From: Lachnospiraceae bacterium
GTDB lineage: Bacteria > Bacillota > Clostridia > Lachnospirales > Lachnospiraceae
DNA length: 64,000 nt
NCBI GenBank assembly: GCA_910574745.1
Contig: CAJTCE010000015.1
Span: 1-64,000 of the forward strand
Direction: 5' to 3'
Shown: one piece after another, positions 34,860 to 43,594 of the stretch
How positions within the stretch are numbered: position 1 is the stretch's first letter
Layout of the letters: every line of letters begins with the position of its first letter
Notes under the pieces: model-generated
Database searches by the model: none
What the model saw: the letters and a program-made list of their open reading frames with translations, nothing else
Told to the model about the DNA's origin: nothing
Position numbers and translations under genes: made by a program

Positions 34860-35795
34860 GTGGAAATTCAGACAGAGAAAAGCGCTAAGGCAGAAGAAAG
34901 ACTGAATTTAACATATTATGGCGGAAGCGACATCTATAGCGACGGCGCTGTTGAGGACAGGCTTTTGGAAATCGCCAAGACCCATTCCGAGGCGCAGCTG
35001 AATGAAGTGATTGCAAAAACCAAGGATTGGAGCATTTTGTACCATTTCTCCCATATCAGGAGAAACATTGTCTCGTGGATGCCCATAGAAAAAGAGGCGA
35101 CAGTTCTGGAAGTCGGTTCGGGATGCGGAGCCATTACCGGAGCGTTAGCGGCTATGGCAAAGAAGGTAACCTGTATTGATTTATCCAAAAGGCGCAGCTT
35201 AATCAACGCATACCGTAACAGCGATTATGACAATTTTGAAATTCTGGTGGGGAATTTTAAGGATATTGAAAAGGAGCTGCCGGAAAAATATGATTACATT
35301 ACTTTAATCGGGGTTTTTGAATACGGAGAGGCCTATATCGGGGGAGAGCATCCTTACGAGGACTTTCTTGAGATTTTAAAGAAGCATTTAAAGCCGTCGG
35401 GAAAGCTGATCATTGCCATTGAAAACAGATGGGGGCTAAAATACTTTGCCGGCTGCAGGGAGGATCATTTCGGAACCTTTTATGAGGGCATTAACGGATA
35501 TCCGGAAAGCAGCGGGGTTAAAACCTTTGTAAGAAGCGAGTTAGAAACCATGTTTACAAAGTGCGGCTTTAAAGAGTGGCAGTTTTATTATCCCTATCCC
35601 GATTACAAGCTGCCCTATGTGATTTATTCCGACGACTATCTGCCCCATCCCGGGGACTTAAGGCAGAATTACGGAAATTATGACAGGGACAGGATTGTTG
35701 TTTTTAACGAGGACAGGGTCTTTGACGACGTTTGCAGGGAAGGGCTGTTTCCGCAGTTTTCCAATTCCTATTTAGTAGAGCTTTCGGGAGAATAA
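34860..35795 (+). CDS. SAM-dependent methyltransferase (possible chain-terminating)
   Basis: 311 residues from a GTG start with AGGAGG eight bases upstream. The class I Rossmann methyltransferase core is clear: VLEVGSGCGAITGALA (motif I), VTCIDLSKRR, ITLIGVFEYG and a post-motif LKPSGKLIIAIENRWG. The C-terminal IENRWGLKYFAGC and YYPYPDYKLP segments resemble the methyltransferase half of WbdD-like proteins. One base separates it from the kinase-like/GT2 gene. I infer methylation of the non-reducing end of the exported polymer or of a sugar in it. Confidence 0.8.
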   Translation: MEIQTEKSAKAEERLNLTYYGGSDIYSDGAVEDRLLEIAKTHSEAQLNEVIAKTKDWSILYHFSHIRRNIVSWMPIEKEATVLEVGSGCGAITGALAAMAKKVTCIDLSKRRSLINAYRNSDYDNFEILVGNFKDIEKELPEKYDYITLIGVFEYGEAYIGGEHPYEDFLEILKKHLKPSGKLIIAIENRWGLKYFAGCREDHFGTFYEGINGYPESSGVKTFVRSELETMFTKCGFKEWQFYYPYPDYKLPYVIYSDDYLPHPGDLRQNYGNYDRDRIVVFNEDRVFDDVCREGLFPQFSNSYLVELSGE

Positions 35796-35796
35796 G

Positions 35797-38700
35797 ATGA
35801 AGATAATTTATACCAAATTTTCCAACGACAGAAGGGCGGAGTATTCCATCCGTACCAATATTTTGTTGGGAGAAGACGGAAAAAAGTATATAGAGAAGCT
35901 TCCTGTGGTAAAGTCGGGACAGGCCCATGTGGACAACCTGGCAAAATGGGAAAAAGAGCTTGCAAAAAAATACGAAGGTACACCCTATAGTCCCAATAAA
36001 ATCCTGTCAATAGAGGGCCGGTCTTGTTTGGAGTTTGTGAAAGGCATTTCTCTGGAATCCATTATGGACAGACTGCTTTTACAGGGACAGATGGAAGAGC
36101 TGATAGAAAAGCTTAAAGAGTTTGCGAGTGCTGTAAGAGCGGCAAATGATGAAGCTGATTTTGAAGAGACTGATGATTTTTGTGAAGTATTTGGCAAACC
36201 ATCCCTGCCTTCAGGATTACGGTGCGGGAAGGTTACCAATATCGATATGATTCCTGCCAATATCATTATGAAGGATGATAAGGGAACCATTATAGATTAC
36301 GAGTGGACCTTTGATTTCCCGGTGCCGGTAAATTTCGTGATTTACAGAATTTTGCATTACTATACGGAAGGTGCAAAGGAACGCCATGTTTTGCGGGATT
36401 ATGACCTGTTTTCCACAATGGGTATAGCAAAAGAGGAAATCGGGGCCTATGAAGAAATGGAGGTGCATTTCCAGGATTATATTCTGGGAAATATGACGCC
36501 TCTATGGAAGATGCATGAGGATCTTGTGCGCCCTGCCTATCACATGGATATGTTTATGGCTAATAAAAGCCAGGGCAGCAGCTGCTTTTTCGGAGAGGTT
36601 TTCTATGATTTCGGGGAAGGAATTGTGCCGGAAAGCTGCCGGACCATTGAAAAGGCTCTGGACGGTAACGGCTATGTGACCTTAAAGGTAGAAGCGCCGG
36701 AGGGGGTAAAGTGCATTCGGATCGATCCGGGAGATCATCCCTGCATTCTGGTTTTAAAGGAAGCCAGAGGGATTATGGAAGGCGGCGGACAGAAAAGGAA
36801 GAAAACCTATCCTTTGAAGTACCATACCAACGGGGATGTAAGCGGAAACGGAGCCTTTCTGTTTGCAGGAGGAGATCCCCAGATTTATTTTGACGATATC
36901 CGGGAGGAAACCGCTTTTATAGAAGTGACCTTGTCTGTGCTTGAGGATACGAGGGGGATGCTTCTTAAAACCTTTAACGAAAAGGCGTGCGCATCCTATC
37001 ATGCAGAACGCAATTACGACGAGCTGGAGCATCATTACCTGACGGCAATGGATTTGAAGGCGGATATGGAAATGCAGGTGGAGGAACTGAACCGCCGTGC
37101 CATGGCTGCGGAATGGAAGCTTCACTGTATTTATAAAAGCATTCCCTATAAGTTGTCCAAGCCTTACCGCATGTGCAGAAGCGGTTTAAAGCGCCTTATA
37201 GCGGGAACGCCAAAAAAACAGCTGCGCTTCGATACCTTTAAGCTTTATTTAAAGGGCAAAGGTTCCGAGGCCAAAGCATTTTATGAAAGAGAACTGATTG
37301 CCAGAAGAACCTGCCATATTCAGGACAAAATGGATAAGCTGGCGGAGACGGAGGTTTTAAAGGCCCAGACAGAGGAAATGAAGGAAGCGGGAATCTGCTT
37401 CAGCATTCTGGTACCCGTTTATAATACGCCGGAAAATTATCTCATGGAAATGATTGAATCGGTTCTTGCCCAGAGCTATCCCAATTATCAGCTTTGCATA
37501 GCCGACGGAAGCGACAAGGCGCATAAATATGTAAAACGTATCTGTAAGGGATATGCGGATTTTGATTCCCGCGTTTGCTATAAACAGTTAAAGAGCAATG
37601 AAGGAATTGCCAGCAATACCAACGAAGCCCTTCACATGGCAAAGGGAGATTATATCGTCCTTTTTGACCATGACGATCTGCTGCATCCCGAAGCCTTATA
37701 TCATGTGGCAAAGGCTATAGAGGAGACGGGAGCGGAGTATGTTTATACGGATGAGGCGGTATTTTATAATGAATCCATGAGCCGCATCATTTATCATATG
37801 AAGCCGGACTTTTCCCCGGATTTTTTACGGGGGGTAAATTATATCTGTCATTTATCCGCTTTTTCCAAAAAGCTCATGGATAAGGTGGGAGAGTTCCGTT
37901 CTGAATGTGACGGAAGCCAGGATTTTGATATGACTTTGAGACTGACTGAGAAGGCGAATAAGGTTTATCATCTGCCCAAGGTTCTTTATTTCTGGCGTTC
38001 CCATCCCGGCTCGGTGGCTTCCGGCATTGAGGCGAAGACCTATTGCCTTGACAGCGCCAAGAAAGCATTGTCAGACCATCTTAACAGAATCGGATGGAAG
38101 GGAAGCGTGGAGGATTCTTCGTTTGCATCCTCTTATCACATTAGGTATGAAATAGAAGGAAATCCCATGATTTCCATTCTCATTCCCAACAAAGACCATA
38201 TCGGCGAACTGGAAACCTGTATAGGCTCTGTTTTTGACAAGACTACTTATGAAAACTTTGAAATCGTCATTATTGAAAACGGCAGTGAGGAAGAAGAAAC
38301 CTTTGCCTATTACAAACAGCTGGAAGCTGAATATGGAGAAAAGGTCCGCATTGTTACCTGGAATTATGGCTTCAATTATGCGGCGATCAATAATTTCGGG
38401 GCCAAAGCGGCAAAGGGGGATTATCTGCTTTTGCTAAACAACGATACGGAAGTGATTACGCCGGACTGGCTTCAGGAAATGCTGATGTTTGCCCAAAGGG
38501 AGGATGTGGGCGTTGTCGGCGCCATGATGTATTTCGGAGATGATACCATACAGCATGCAGGCATTATTATGGGAATCGGCGGCACGGCAGGACATTCCCA
38601 CAAGGGCTTAAAACGGGGAAGCGCAGGGTATCTGTGTAAGCTGGCAATAGCCCAGGATGTATCGGGAGTTACCGGCGCCTGTATGATGATTGCAAAGGAC

Positions 38701-39018
38701 AAATATGAGAAATTGGGTGGTCTGGATGAGAAATTTGCAGTAGCCTTTAATGATGTGGATTTCTGCTGCCGCTTGTTAGATGCGGGATACAAAAATGTCT
38801 TCACACCCTTTGCAGAGCTTTATCACTATGAATCCAAAAGCCGGGGTTATGAGGATACGCCGGAGAAGCTGGAAAGGTTTGAAAAGGAAAAGGAGCTTTT
38901 GTTAAAACGGCACGGGGAGCGGATTGAAAAGGGCGATCCCTATTATAATCCTTCTTTAAATCTGTCCAGAGAGGATTATTCCCTGGCGGACGGGTACACT
39001 GTATTTATAAAACGGTAG
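35797..39018 (+). CDS. Kinase-like domain, coiled coil and two GT2 domains in one protein
   Basis: 1073 residues. Residues ~1-270 look like a protein/APH-type kinase: KKYIEKLPV N-lobe strand, hinge SCLEFVKGIS, catalytic-loop-like NIDMIPANII (D150, N155) and IIDYEW (D167) as the metal aspartate. A beta-rich stretch follows, then a charged helical segment (~400-450, VEELNRRAMAAEWK). GT2-A begins near residue 535 (FSILVPVYNTP, LFDHDDLLHPEAL) and GT2-B near 792 (ISILIPNKDH, LLLNNDTEV, FNDVDFCCRL). The tandem GT2s resemble rhamnan-chain polymerases. Together with the upstream methyltransferase this recapitulates the parts of WbdD plus a polymerase. Kinase activity is inferred from motifs. Confidence 0.85.
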   Translation: MKIIYTKFSNDRRAEYSIRTNILLGEDGKKYIEKLPVVKSGQAHVDNLAKWEKELAKKYEGTPYSPNKILSIEGRSCLEFVKGISLESIMDRLLLQGQMEELIEKLKEFASAVRAANDEADFEETDDFCEVFGKPSLPSGLRCGKVTNIDMIPANIIMKDDKGTIIDYEWTFDFPVPVNFVIYRILHYYTEGAKERHVLRDYDLFSTMGIAKEEIGAYEEMEVHFQDYILGNMTPLWKMHEDLVRPAYHMDMFMANKSQGSSCFFGEVFYDFGEGIVPESCRTIEKALDGNGYVTLKVEAPEGVKCIRIDPGDHPCILVLKEARGIMEGGGQKRKKTYPLKYHTNGDVSGNGAFLFAGGDPQIYFDDIREETAFIEVTLSVLEDTRGMLLKTFNEKACASYHAERNYDELEHHYLTAMDLKADMEMQVEELNRRAMAAEWKLHCIYKSIPYKLSKPYRMCRSGLKRLIAGTPKKQLRFDTFKLYLKGKGSEAKAFYERELIARRTCHIQDKMDKLAETEVLKAQTEEMKEAGICFSILVPVYNTPENYLMEMIESVLAQSYPNYQLCIADGSDKAHKYVKRICKGYADFDSRVCYKQLKSNEGIASNTNEALHMAKGDYIVLFDHDDLLHPEALYHVAKAIEETGAEYVYTDEAVFYNESMSRIIYHMKPDFSPDFLRGVNYICHLSAFSKKLMDKVGEFRSECDGSQDFDMTLRLTEKANKVYHLPKVLYFWRSHPGSVASGIEAKTYCLDSAKKALSDHLNRIGWKGSVEDSSFASSYHIRYEIEGNPMISILIPNKDHIGELETCIGSVFDKTTYENFEIVIIENGSEEEETFAYYKQLEAEYGEKVRIVTWNYGFNYAAINNFGAKAAKGDYLLLLNNDTEVITPDWLQEMLMFAQREDVGVVGAMMYFGDDTIQHAGIIMGIGGTAGHSHKGLKRGSAGYLCKLAIAQDVSGVTGACMMIAKDKYEKLGGLDEKFAVAFNDVDFCCRLLDAGYKNVFTPFAELYHYESKSRGYEDTPEKLERFEKEKELLLKRHGERIEKGDPYYNPSLNLSREDYSLADGYTVFIKR

Positions 39019-39025
39019 AAAATAA

Positions 39026-40474
39026 ATGATTGGACAAATCGCTTCGTTATTGATAACTGTATATTTGTTATTTCTGTTTCCGGTTCTTTTGGGCGCGCTC
39101 TTTACGGCAGGGAAGGAAAAGGAAATCGGAACCGCTTATTTAAACGGTATGGTGGTCTCCCTGGGATTATTTCTGACGGAGGCATATGTGGCTGATTATT
39201 TTGCCCTGCCCTTAGAACGATTGGCAAATGTCTATACCGTAACGGTGGGAATCGCATCGGTAGCGGCTTTGGCTGTTCTGGCAATTTCAGGGAGAAGATT
39301 GAAGGGAGTGCAGCTGTATCGTTTTCATTACCTGGCGGTGTTTGTCATTACGCTGTTGTTTGTAGGACTCAGATTGGATACCTCCGGGGATGATGTGCTG
39401 GAAACGGCACTGACGGCGGTCAAATCGGGCAGAATGTCTGCTTTTTCGCCTTACACGGGGCTTGAGCTTGTAACAGAGGAACCCGGCGGTTATCTTTCGG
39501 CATTTTATGCCGTACTTTCTAAAATAAGCGGACTGCATGTAACCCTGATCGGAAAGCTGCTTGTGCCGTTTGCCGTAGTTCTTATGGGAATTACCGCCTA
39601 CAGGCTGTTATTGTTCCGTGTTTTGGGAAAAGATACGAAACGCTCATGGTACGGGCTGTGGCTGATTTTGTTTTTGTGGTTGTTTTTATGTTCCCCGGAA
39701 ATTCCCGGCTACCGGGTGCTTTGGGAAGCGCCGTGGACGCCGGAGTGCTTTGTTTTTATCTGCTTTCTTCCGCTGCTTATTTATTTGCTATCCAGAAGGA
39801 GATGGAACGGATATTTTTCTTTTCTGCTGGCATTTTTAGTGATAGATATAGCTTTGACGGCGTCGGGGGATATGCGGGAAAGGACTAAAAACGCATTGCC
39901 TTTTCTGATAGTCTTGCTTTTGGTTTTTGCCCTGTTTCGGAAACATATTTTATGGCTGCTTCGTCATATTATCAGTCTTTGTTATAAAAAGAATGTTAAA
40001 AATTACGGTATTCCCATTGGTATGGCGGCATTGGCACTGGTTTCCGTTGTTTTGGACGGATGTATCATTACAGAAAGCGCCTATGGAATGCCGGATAACC
40101 GCTATAAAATGAACGCCGAAGTGATGCAGATACGCATGATGGCGGAACCCATAGTGCAGCCTAAAATGTTGGCGCCGCCGGAGGTGGCAGCTCAGATACG
40201 GGACGGGGATTTAAAGGTTTCCCTTGTATTCGGGCCGGATGCGGCGGATTATAGGGGAAATGACGGAATGCTCATTCGGCAGAAGGAAATTGCCGACGAT
40301 CTGAGGCTCAACGGTTACGACACCATGAAACTGATTCAGCATGGTATGGCGGAAGGCTGCAATCTGATCGTTGCCTATAAAGAGGGAGAGGAGCAGGAAG
40401 AAATATTTAAACAGTTCGGCTTTTCCAAGCTGGGGGATACCGCATCCTATATGGTTTATGAGGCAGTTCCTTAG
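39026..40474 (+). CDS. Multi-pass membrane protein (DUF6077-like)
   Basis: 482 residues, about ten membrane helices and a soluble C-terminal domain of ~110 residues. An extracytoplasmic acidic loop, LRLDTSGDDVLETAL, is followed by FSPYTGLELV, shared with the broken protein at 30746. This general form fits GT-C-type membrane glycosyltransferases, but no family with proven function is recognised. It follows the kinase-GT2 gene by seven bases and is the last gene before the 18-bp repeat array. Confidence 0.6.
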   Translation: MIGQIASLLITVYLLFLFPVLLGALFTAGKEKEIGTAYLNGMVVSLGLFLTEAYVADYFALPLERLANVYTVTVGIASVAALAVLAISGRRLKGVQLYRFHYLAVFVITLLFVGLRLDTSGDDVLETALTAVKSGRMSAFSPYTGLELVTEEPGGYLSAFYAVLSKISGLHVTLIGKLLVPFAVVLMGITAYRLLLFRVLGKDTKRSWYGLWLILFLWLFLCSPEIPGYRVLWEAPWTPECFVFICFLPLLIYLLSRRRWNGYFSFLLAFLVIDIALTASGDMRERTKNALPFLIVLLLVFALFRKHILWLLRHIISLCYKKNVKNYGIPIGMAALALVSVVLDGCIITESAYGMPDNRYKMNAEVMQIRMMAEPIVQPKMLAPPEVAAQIRDGDLKVSLVFGPDAADYRGNDGMLIRQKEIADDLRLNGYDTMKLIQHGMAEGCNLIVAYKEGEEQEEIFKQFGFSKLGDTASYMVYEAVP

Positions 40475-40504
40475 GCTGGGGTAATTTGCAAAAAATACTA
40501 TAAT

Positions 40505-40532
40505 GCCTGCAAATGCTTTGATTTTTGCAGGC
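40505..40532 (+). other. Hairpin without T-tract
   Basis: GCCTGCAAA (40505-40513) and TTTGCAGGC (40524-40532) form a perfect 9-bp stem with a 10-base loop, but no U-run follows. It could stabilise the 3' end, act as an attenuator, or be a decayed terminator ahead of the repeat array. Confidence 0.6.
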
Positions 40533-40540
40533 GATTGCCT

Positions 40541-40630
40541 AAAGACCATAAGTAGATTTAAGACCACAGGTAGTTTAAAGACCGCAAGTAGATTAAAGAC
40601 AATAGGTAGTCGAAAGACCGCAAGTAGTTT
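40541..40630 (+). repeat. Five 18-bp tandem repeats upstream of rmlC
   Basis: Five direct repeats of 18 bases with consensus close to AAAGACCGCAAGTAGTTT, at 40541, 40559, 40577, 40595 and 40613, followed by a partial sixth. Units 3 and 5 are nearly identical. The array fills most of the 5' leader of rmlC. There are no spacers between units. Confidence 0.9.
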
Positions 40631-40666
40631 CAAGAATACAAATTAAGAAATAAAGGAGATAAAAAC

Positions 40667-41230
40667 ATGGGAAAGATAACAGTGGAAACATGCGAGATCG
40701 AGGGATTAAAGGTCATTACGCCTACGGTATTCGGCGACGAAAGAGGATATTTTATGGAGACCTACAACTACAATGACTTCAAGGAGGCGGGGATCGACGT
40801 GCAGTTTGTGCAGGACAACCAGTCGGCTTCTAAGAAGGGCGTTTTGAGAGGACTTCATTTTCAGATCAATTTTCCCCAGGATAAGCTGGTAAGAGTTGTA
40901 TCGGGAGAAGTATTCGATGTGGCGGTGGATTTGAGAAAAGGCTCCGATACTTATGGAAAATGGTTTGGAGTAAGGCTTTCCGCAGAAAACAAAAAGCAGT
41001 TCTTTATTCCGAAAAATTTCGCCCACGGATTTATCGTATTGTCCAATTATGCGGAGTTTGCTTATAAATGTACGGACTTTTATCATCCTAATGATGAAGG
41101 CGGACTCTTATGGTCCGATCCTCAGATAGGCGTGGAATGGCCTATGCCCGAAGGCATGGGACCGGAGGATCTGATCATTTCCGATAAAGATACAAAATGG
41201 GGCGGCATCGACAGCTACCAGAGTAAATAA
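40667..41230 (+). CDS. rfbC: dTDP-4-dehydrorhamnose 3,5-epimerase
   Basis: 187 residues of cupin fold. GYFMETYN, the catalytic-histidine segment KGVLRGLHFQ, GEVFDVAVDLR, and IPKNFAHGFIVLS are the diagnostic RmlC blocks. It epimerises C3 and C5 of the 4-keto sugar made by RmlB. rmlB and rmlA lie together at 45.4-47.5 kb; rmlD is not in the window. AAAGGAG precedes ATG 40667, directly after the 18-bp repeat array, which may influence its expression. Confidence 0.95.
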   Translation: MGKITVETCEIEGLKVITPTVFGDERGYFMETYNYNDFKEAGIDVQFVQDNQSASKKGVLRGLHFQINFPQDKLVRVVSGEVFDVAVDLRKGSDTYGKWFGVRLSAENKKQFFIPKNFAHGFIVLSNYAEFAYKCTDFYHPNDEGGLLWSDPQIGVEWPMPEGMGPEDLIISDKDTKWGGIDSYQSK

Positions 41231-41245
41231 ACCGGTGAGGAAGCT

Positions 41246-43462
41246 ATGGGTAATCCGATAAAAAAGGCTATATTCGAATATCAACTGCGTAAATGCAGGA
41301 AAGACTATGAAGCAAGAAAAGAATATTTAAGCGACCCTTACATGCGGTGGATGGAGGAAAATGAAGCCGGTTTTGAAAAGTATTGTAAGGGGGCGGGACC
41401 GGATGAAGACTCCGAATGTCATAAGGAAACAGGAGAGAATCAGCGGCCGGATTCCCACAAGACGATCAATGCTTTGGTTTCCTATTTATCCGTAGCAAAA
41501 TTTAACTCTATGACAGCTCAAAAACCCCTTTCTTTGGAGGGAGAATGGCTTTGTGTAGTCGGTTCTAAGGGAGAAGTGTCTCCTTACCTTGCCGGAATGC
41601 TTGGGGAAGGTCTTTTAGAACATCCTAAATCCGGTCTTGTTTACGGGGACGAGGATATATATGATCCCGCTTTAAGCGGAGGTAGTGCCCAAAGGGATAA
41701 GAATGGGATCCCGTCCCATATAAAACCCTTTGCCCGCTATGGTCCGTGGTTTAAGTCCGATGAAAGTCCGGAAACATTGCTGTCTTATTTTTATTACGGA
41801 AGCGTTGTATTATTAAAGACTTCTCTGGTAAAGGAAGCCTTACGGGACTTTTCGCCTGTGTATTCTTTAAGCGAATGCACGGACAGACAGTATTTTTATG
41901 ATTTTATTTTGCATTATACGGATTTTTTGATGTTGCGGGAAACGGAAATATTTCATATTCCCCAAATCATTTTTCATGGCAGGGGCTTTGGGCGGGAAAA
42001 GGAAAGTCTGAAAAAACCGGAGCCGGTTAATGAAAACGCCTATTGGGGCTATGAGCCGGAATATGATGCCTGTAAGCTGGCTTCATTAAAAAGAAGGGGG
42101 CTTATGGCGAAAATGCGCCATTACAGTCACAGCGGGAAGCAGTATTCGGCGCCGGTTTACGAAGTGATGGAAAACCCGTCCGCAAATGAAAAGCCTCTTA
42201 TTTCCGTTATCATTCCTTCCAAAGACAACGTAAGCATGCTGAAGCTTTGTATTGACAGCATCAGAAATAAAAGCAGCTATCCTTCCTATGAACTGATCGT
42301 TGTAGATAACGGAAGCAATGAAGAAAATAGAAGACGACTTGAGCAGATGGCTTCCGAAACGGGATTTTCCTATTTGCATGAGCCCATGGAATTTCATTTT
42401 TCCAAAATGTGTAATTTGGGTGCAAAAGCAGCAGGGGGAGATTATTTTCTGTTTTTAAATGACGACATGGAAGCGGTATCCGAGGATTTCATGGAGATTT
42501 TAGCCGGACAGGCATCCTGCAGTCGGATAGGCGCTGTAGGGGCAAAGCTTTTATATCCCGGTTCGGATCTGATTCAGCATGTGGGAATTTCCAATATTGC
42601 CGTAGGGCCGGTTCACAAGCTGCAAAAGGCCCATGACGGGGAGCGGGATCATTATTACGGGAAAAATACCCTGCCTGCTAATGTCATCGGCGTGACGGCG
42701 GCGTGTCTTATGGTAAGAAAGGAAAGATTTTATGAAGCGGGAGAGTTCCCTTTAGAAGCGGCGGTTTCCTACAACGATGTGGAGCTGTGTTTTTCTTTAC
42801 AGGAACACGGCTATAGAAGTGTGGTCAGAAACGATGTGATTTTCTATCATCATGAATCCGTCAGCAGGGGAGACGACCGGATGGATGACGATAAGTGGGA
42901 GCGGCTTTTAAAAGAGAAGGACGGCGTTTATAAAAGACATCCGCGTTATGCGAAAAATGACCCTTATTATAATAAAAATCTGTCAGGCTTTAAACCTCAG
43001 TTTTTCTGCAGCTGGCTTTATCCCTATGAGCGCAGGGAAAGCTTTAGCCAACTTTCGGTTTATAAAAAGAGAATCCGGGAAGAATGGTATAATAACTGTG
43101 TGACGGTTACCTTAGAGCATATAGGCCTTGAGCGTAGGCTTTGGCTGGAGGAAAAAGAGAATTGCTATCTGATAGAGGGATGGTCCTATGTCCTGAATAT
43201 GGATAACAGCCGCTATAAAAGGCATCTGCTTTTGACAGATGAAAGAGGCGTAATATATGAGGCGGTTTTGTGGGAGCGTTTTAGGACGGATGTGGTGGAG
43301 ATTCTTGCAGAGCAGGAAAATATAGCTCTGTCGGGCTTCTGCTGCCGAATTGCCGAGAAGAGCCTGAAACCGGGGAAATACGGGATATCCTTGTTGTATG
43401 AGGACTTATGTTCCAGACAGAGGCTGTATAAGGAATGTGAAGAAATACTGTGCGTTAAATAG
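41246..43462 (+). CDS. GT2 glycosyltransferase with a degenerate first GT domain
   Basis: 738 residues. The N-terminal ~60 residues are basic and helical. Residues ~85-300 resemble a GT2-A domain without its nucleotide-binding strand, but with GLVYGDEDIYDPA where the DxD region would be. A complete GT2 domain starts near residue 320: ISVIIPSKDN, LIVVDNGSNEE, YFLFLNDDMEAV (metal acidic residues), YNDVELCFSL. The last ~130 residues form an extra domain. The layout parallels the proteins at 35797 and 48773, with the first domain apparently catalytically reduced. It likely adds a rhamnose or related branch sugar. Confidence 0.82.
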   Translation: MGNPIKKAIFEYQLRKCRKDYEARKEYLSDPYMRWMEENEAGFEKYCKGAGPDEDSECHKETGENQRPDSHKTINALVSYLSVAKFNSMTAQKPLSLEGEWLCVVGSKGEVSPYLAGMLGEGLLEHPKSGLVYGDEDIYDPALSGGSAQRDKNGIPSHIKPFARYGPWFKSDESPETLLSYFYYGSVVLLKTSLVKEALRDFSPVYSLSECTDRQYFYDFILHYTDFLMLRETEIFHIPQIIFHGRGFGREKESLKKPEPVNENAYWGYEPEYDACKLASLKRRGLMAKMRHYSHSGKQYSAPVYEVMENPSANEKPLISVIIPSKDNVSMLKLCIDSIRNKSSYPSYELIVVDNGSNEENRRRLEQMASETGFSYLHEPMEFHFSKMCNLGAKAAGGDYFLFLNDDMEAVSEDFMEILAGQASCSRIGAVGAKLLYPGSDLIQHVGISNIAVGPVHKLQKAHDGERDHYYGKNTLPANVIGVTAACLMVRKERFYEAGEFPLEAAVSYNDVELCFSLQEHGYRSVVRNDVIFYHHESVSRGDDRMDDDKWERLLKEKDGVYKRHPRYAKNDPYYNKNLSGFKPQFFCSWLYPYERRESFSQLSVYKKRIREEWYNNCVTVTLEHIGLERRLWLEEKENCYLIEGWSYVLNMDNSRYKRHLLLTDERGVIYEAVLWERFRTDVVEILAEQENIALSGFCCRIAEKSLKPGKYGISLLYEDLCSRQRLYKECEEILCVK

Positions 43463-43480
43463 GATAAAAAGATAGAAAAG

Positions 43481-43527
43481 AAAAGTGCCGCAAATGAATC
43501 CGATTTCAGTTTGTTTGCGGCACTTTT
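43481..43527. terminator. Bidirectional terminator between convergent operons
   Basis: A perfect 14-bp stem, 43481-43494 with 43514-43527 (AAAAGTGCCGCAAA and its complement), and A/T tails on both sides. It separates the + strand GT2 gene from the - strand ugd gene. Confidence 0.92.
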
Positions 43528-43594
43528 CTGTGTTTTAATTGTTATGTAGTATTTCGAAGGAGTATGTTATATTCCGAAGTACAATATTCCGACA

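Noticed and set aside
40541-40630. CRISPR array
   Set aside because: The 18-base units abut without spacers and there are no cas genes.
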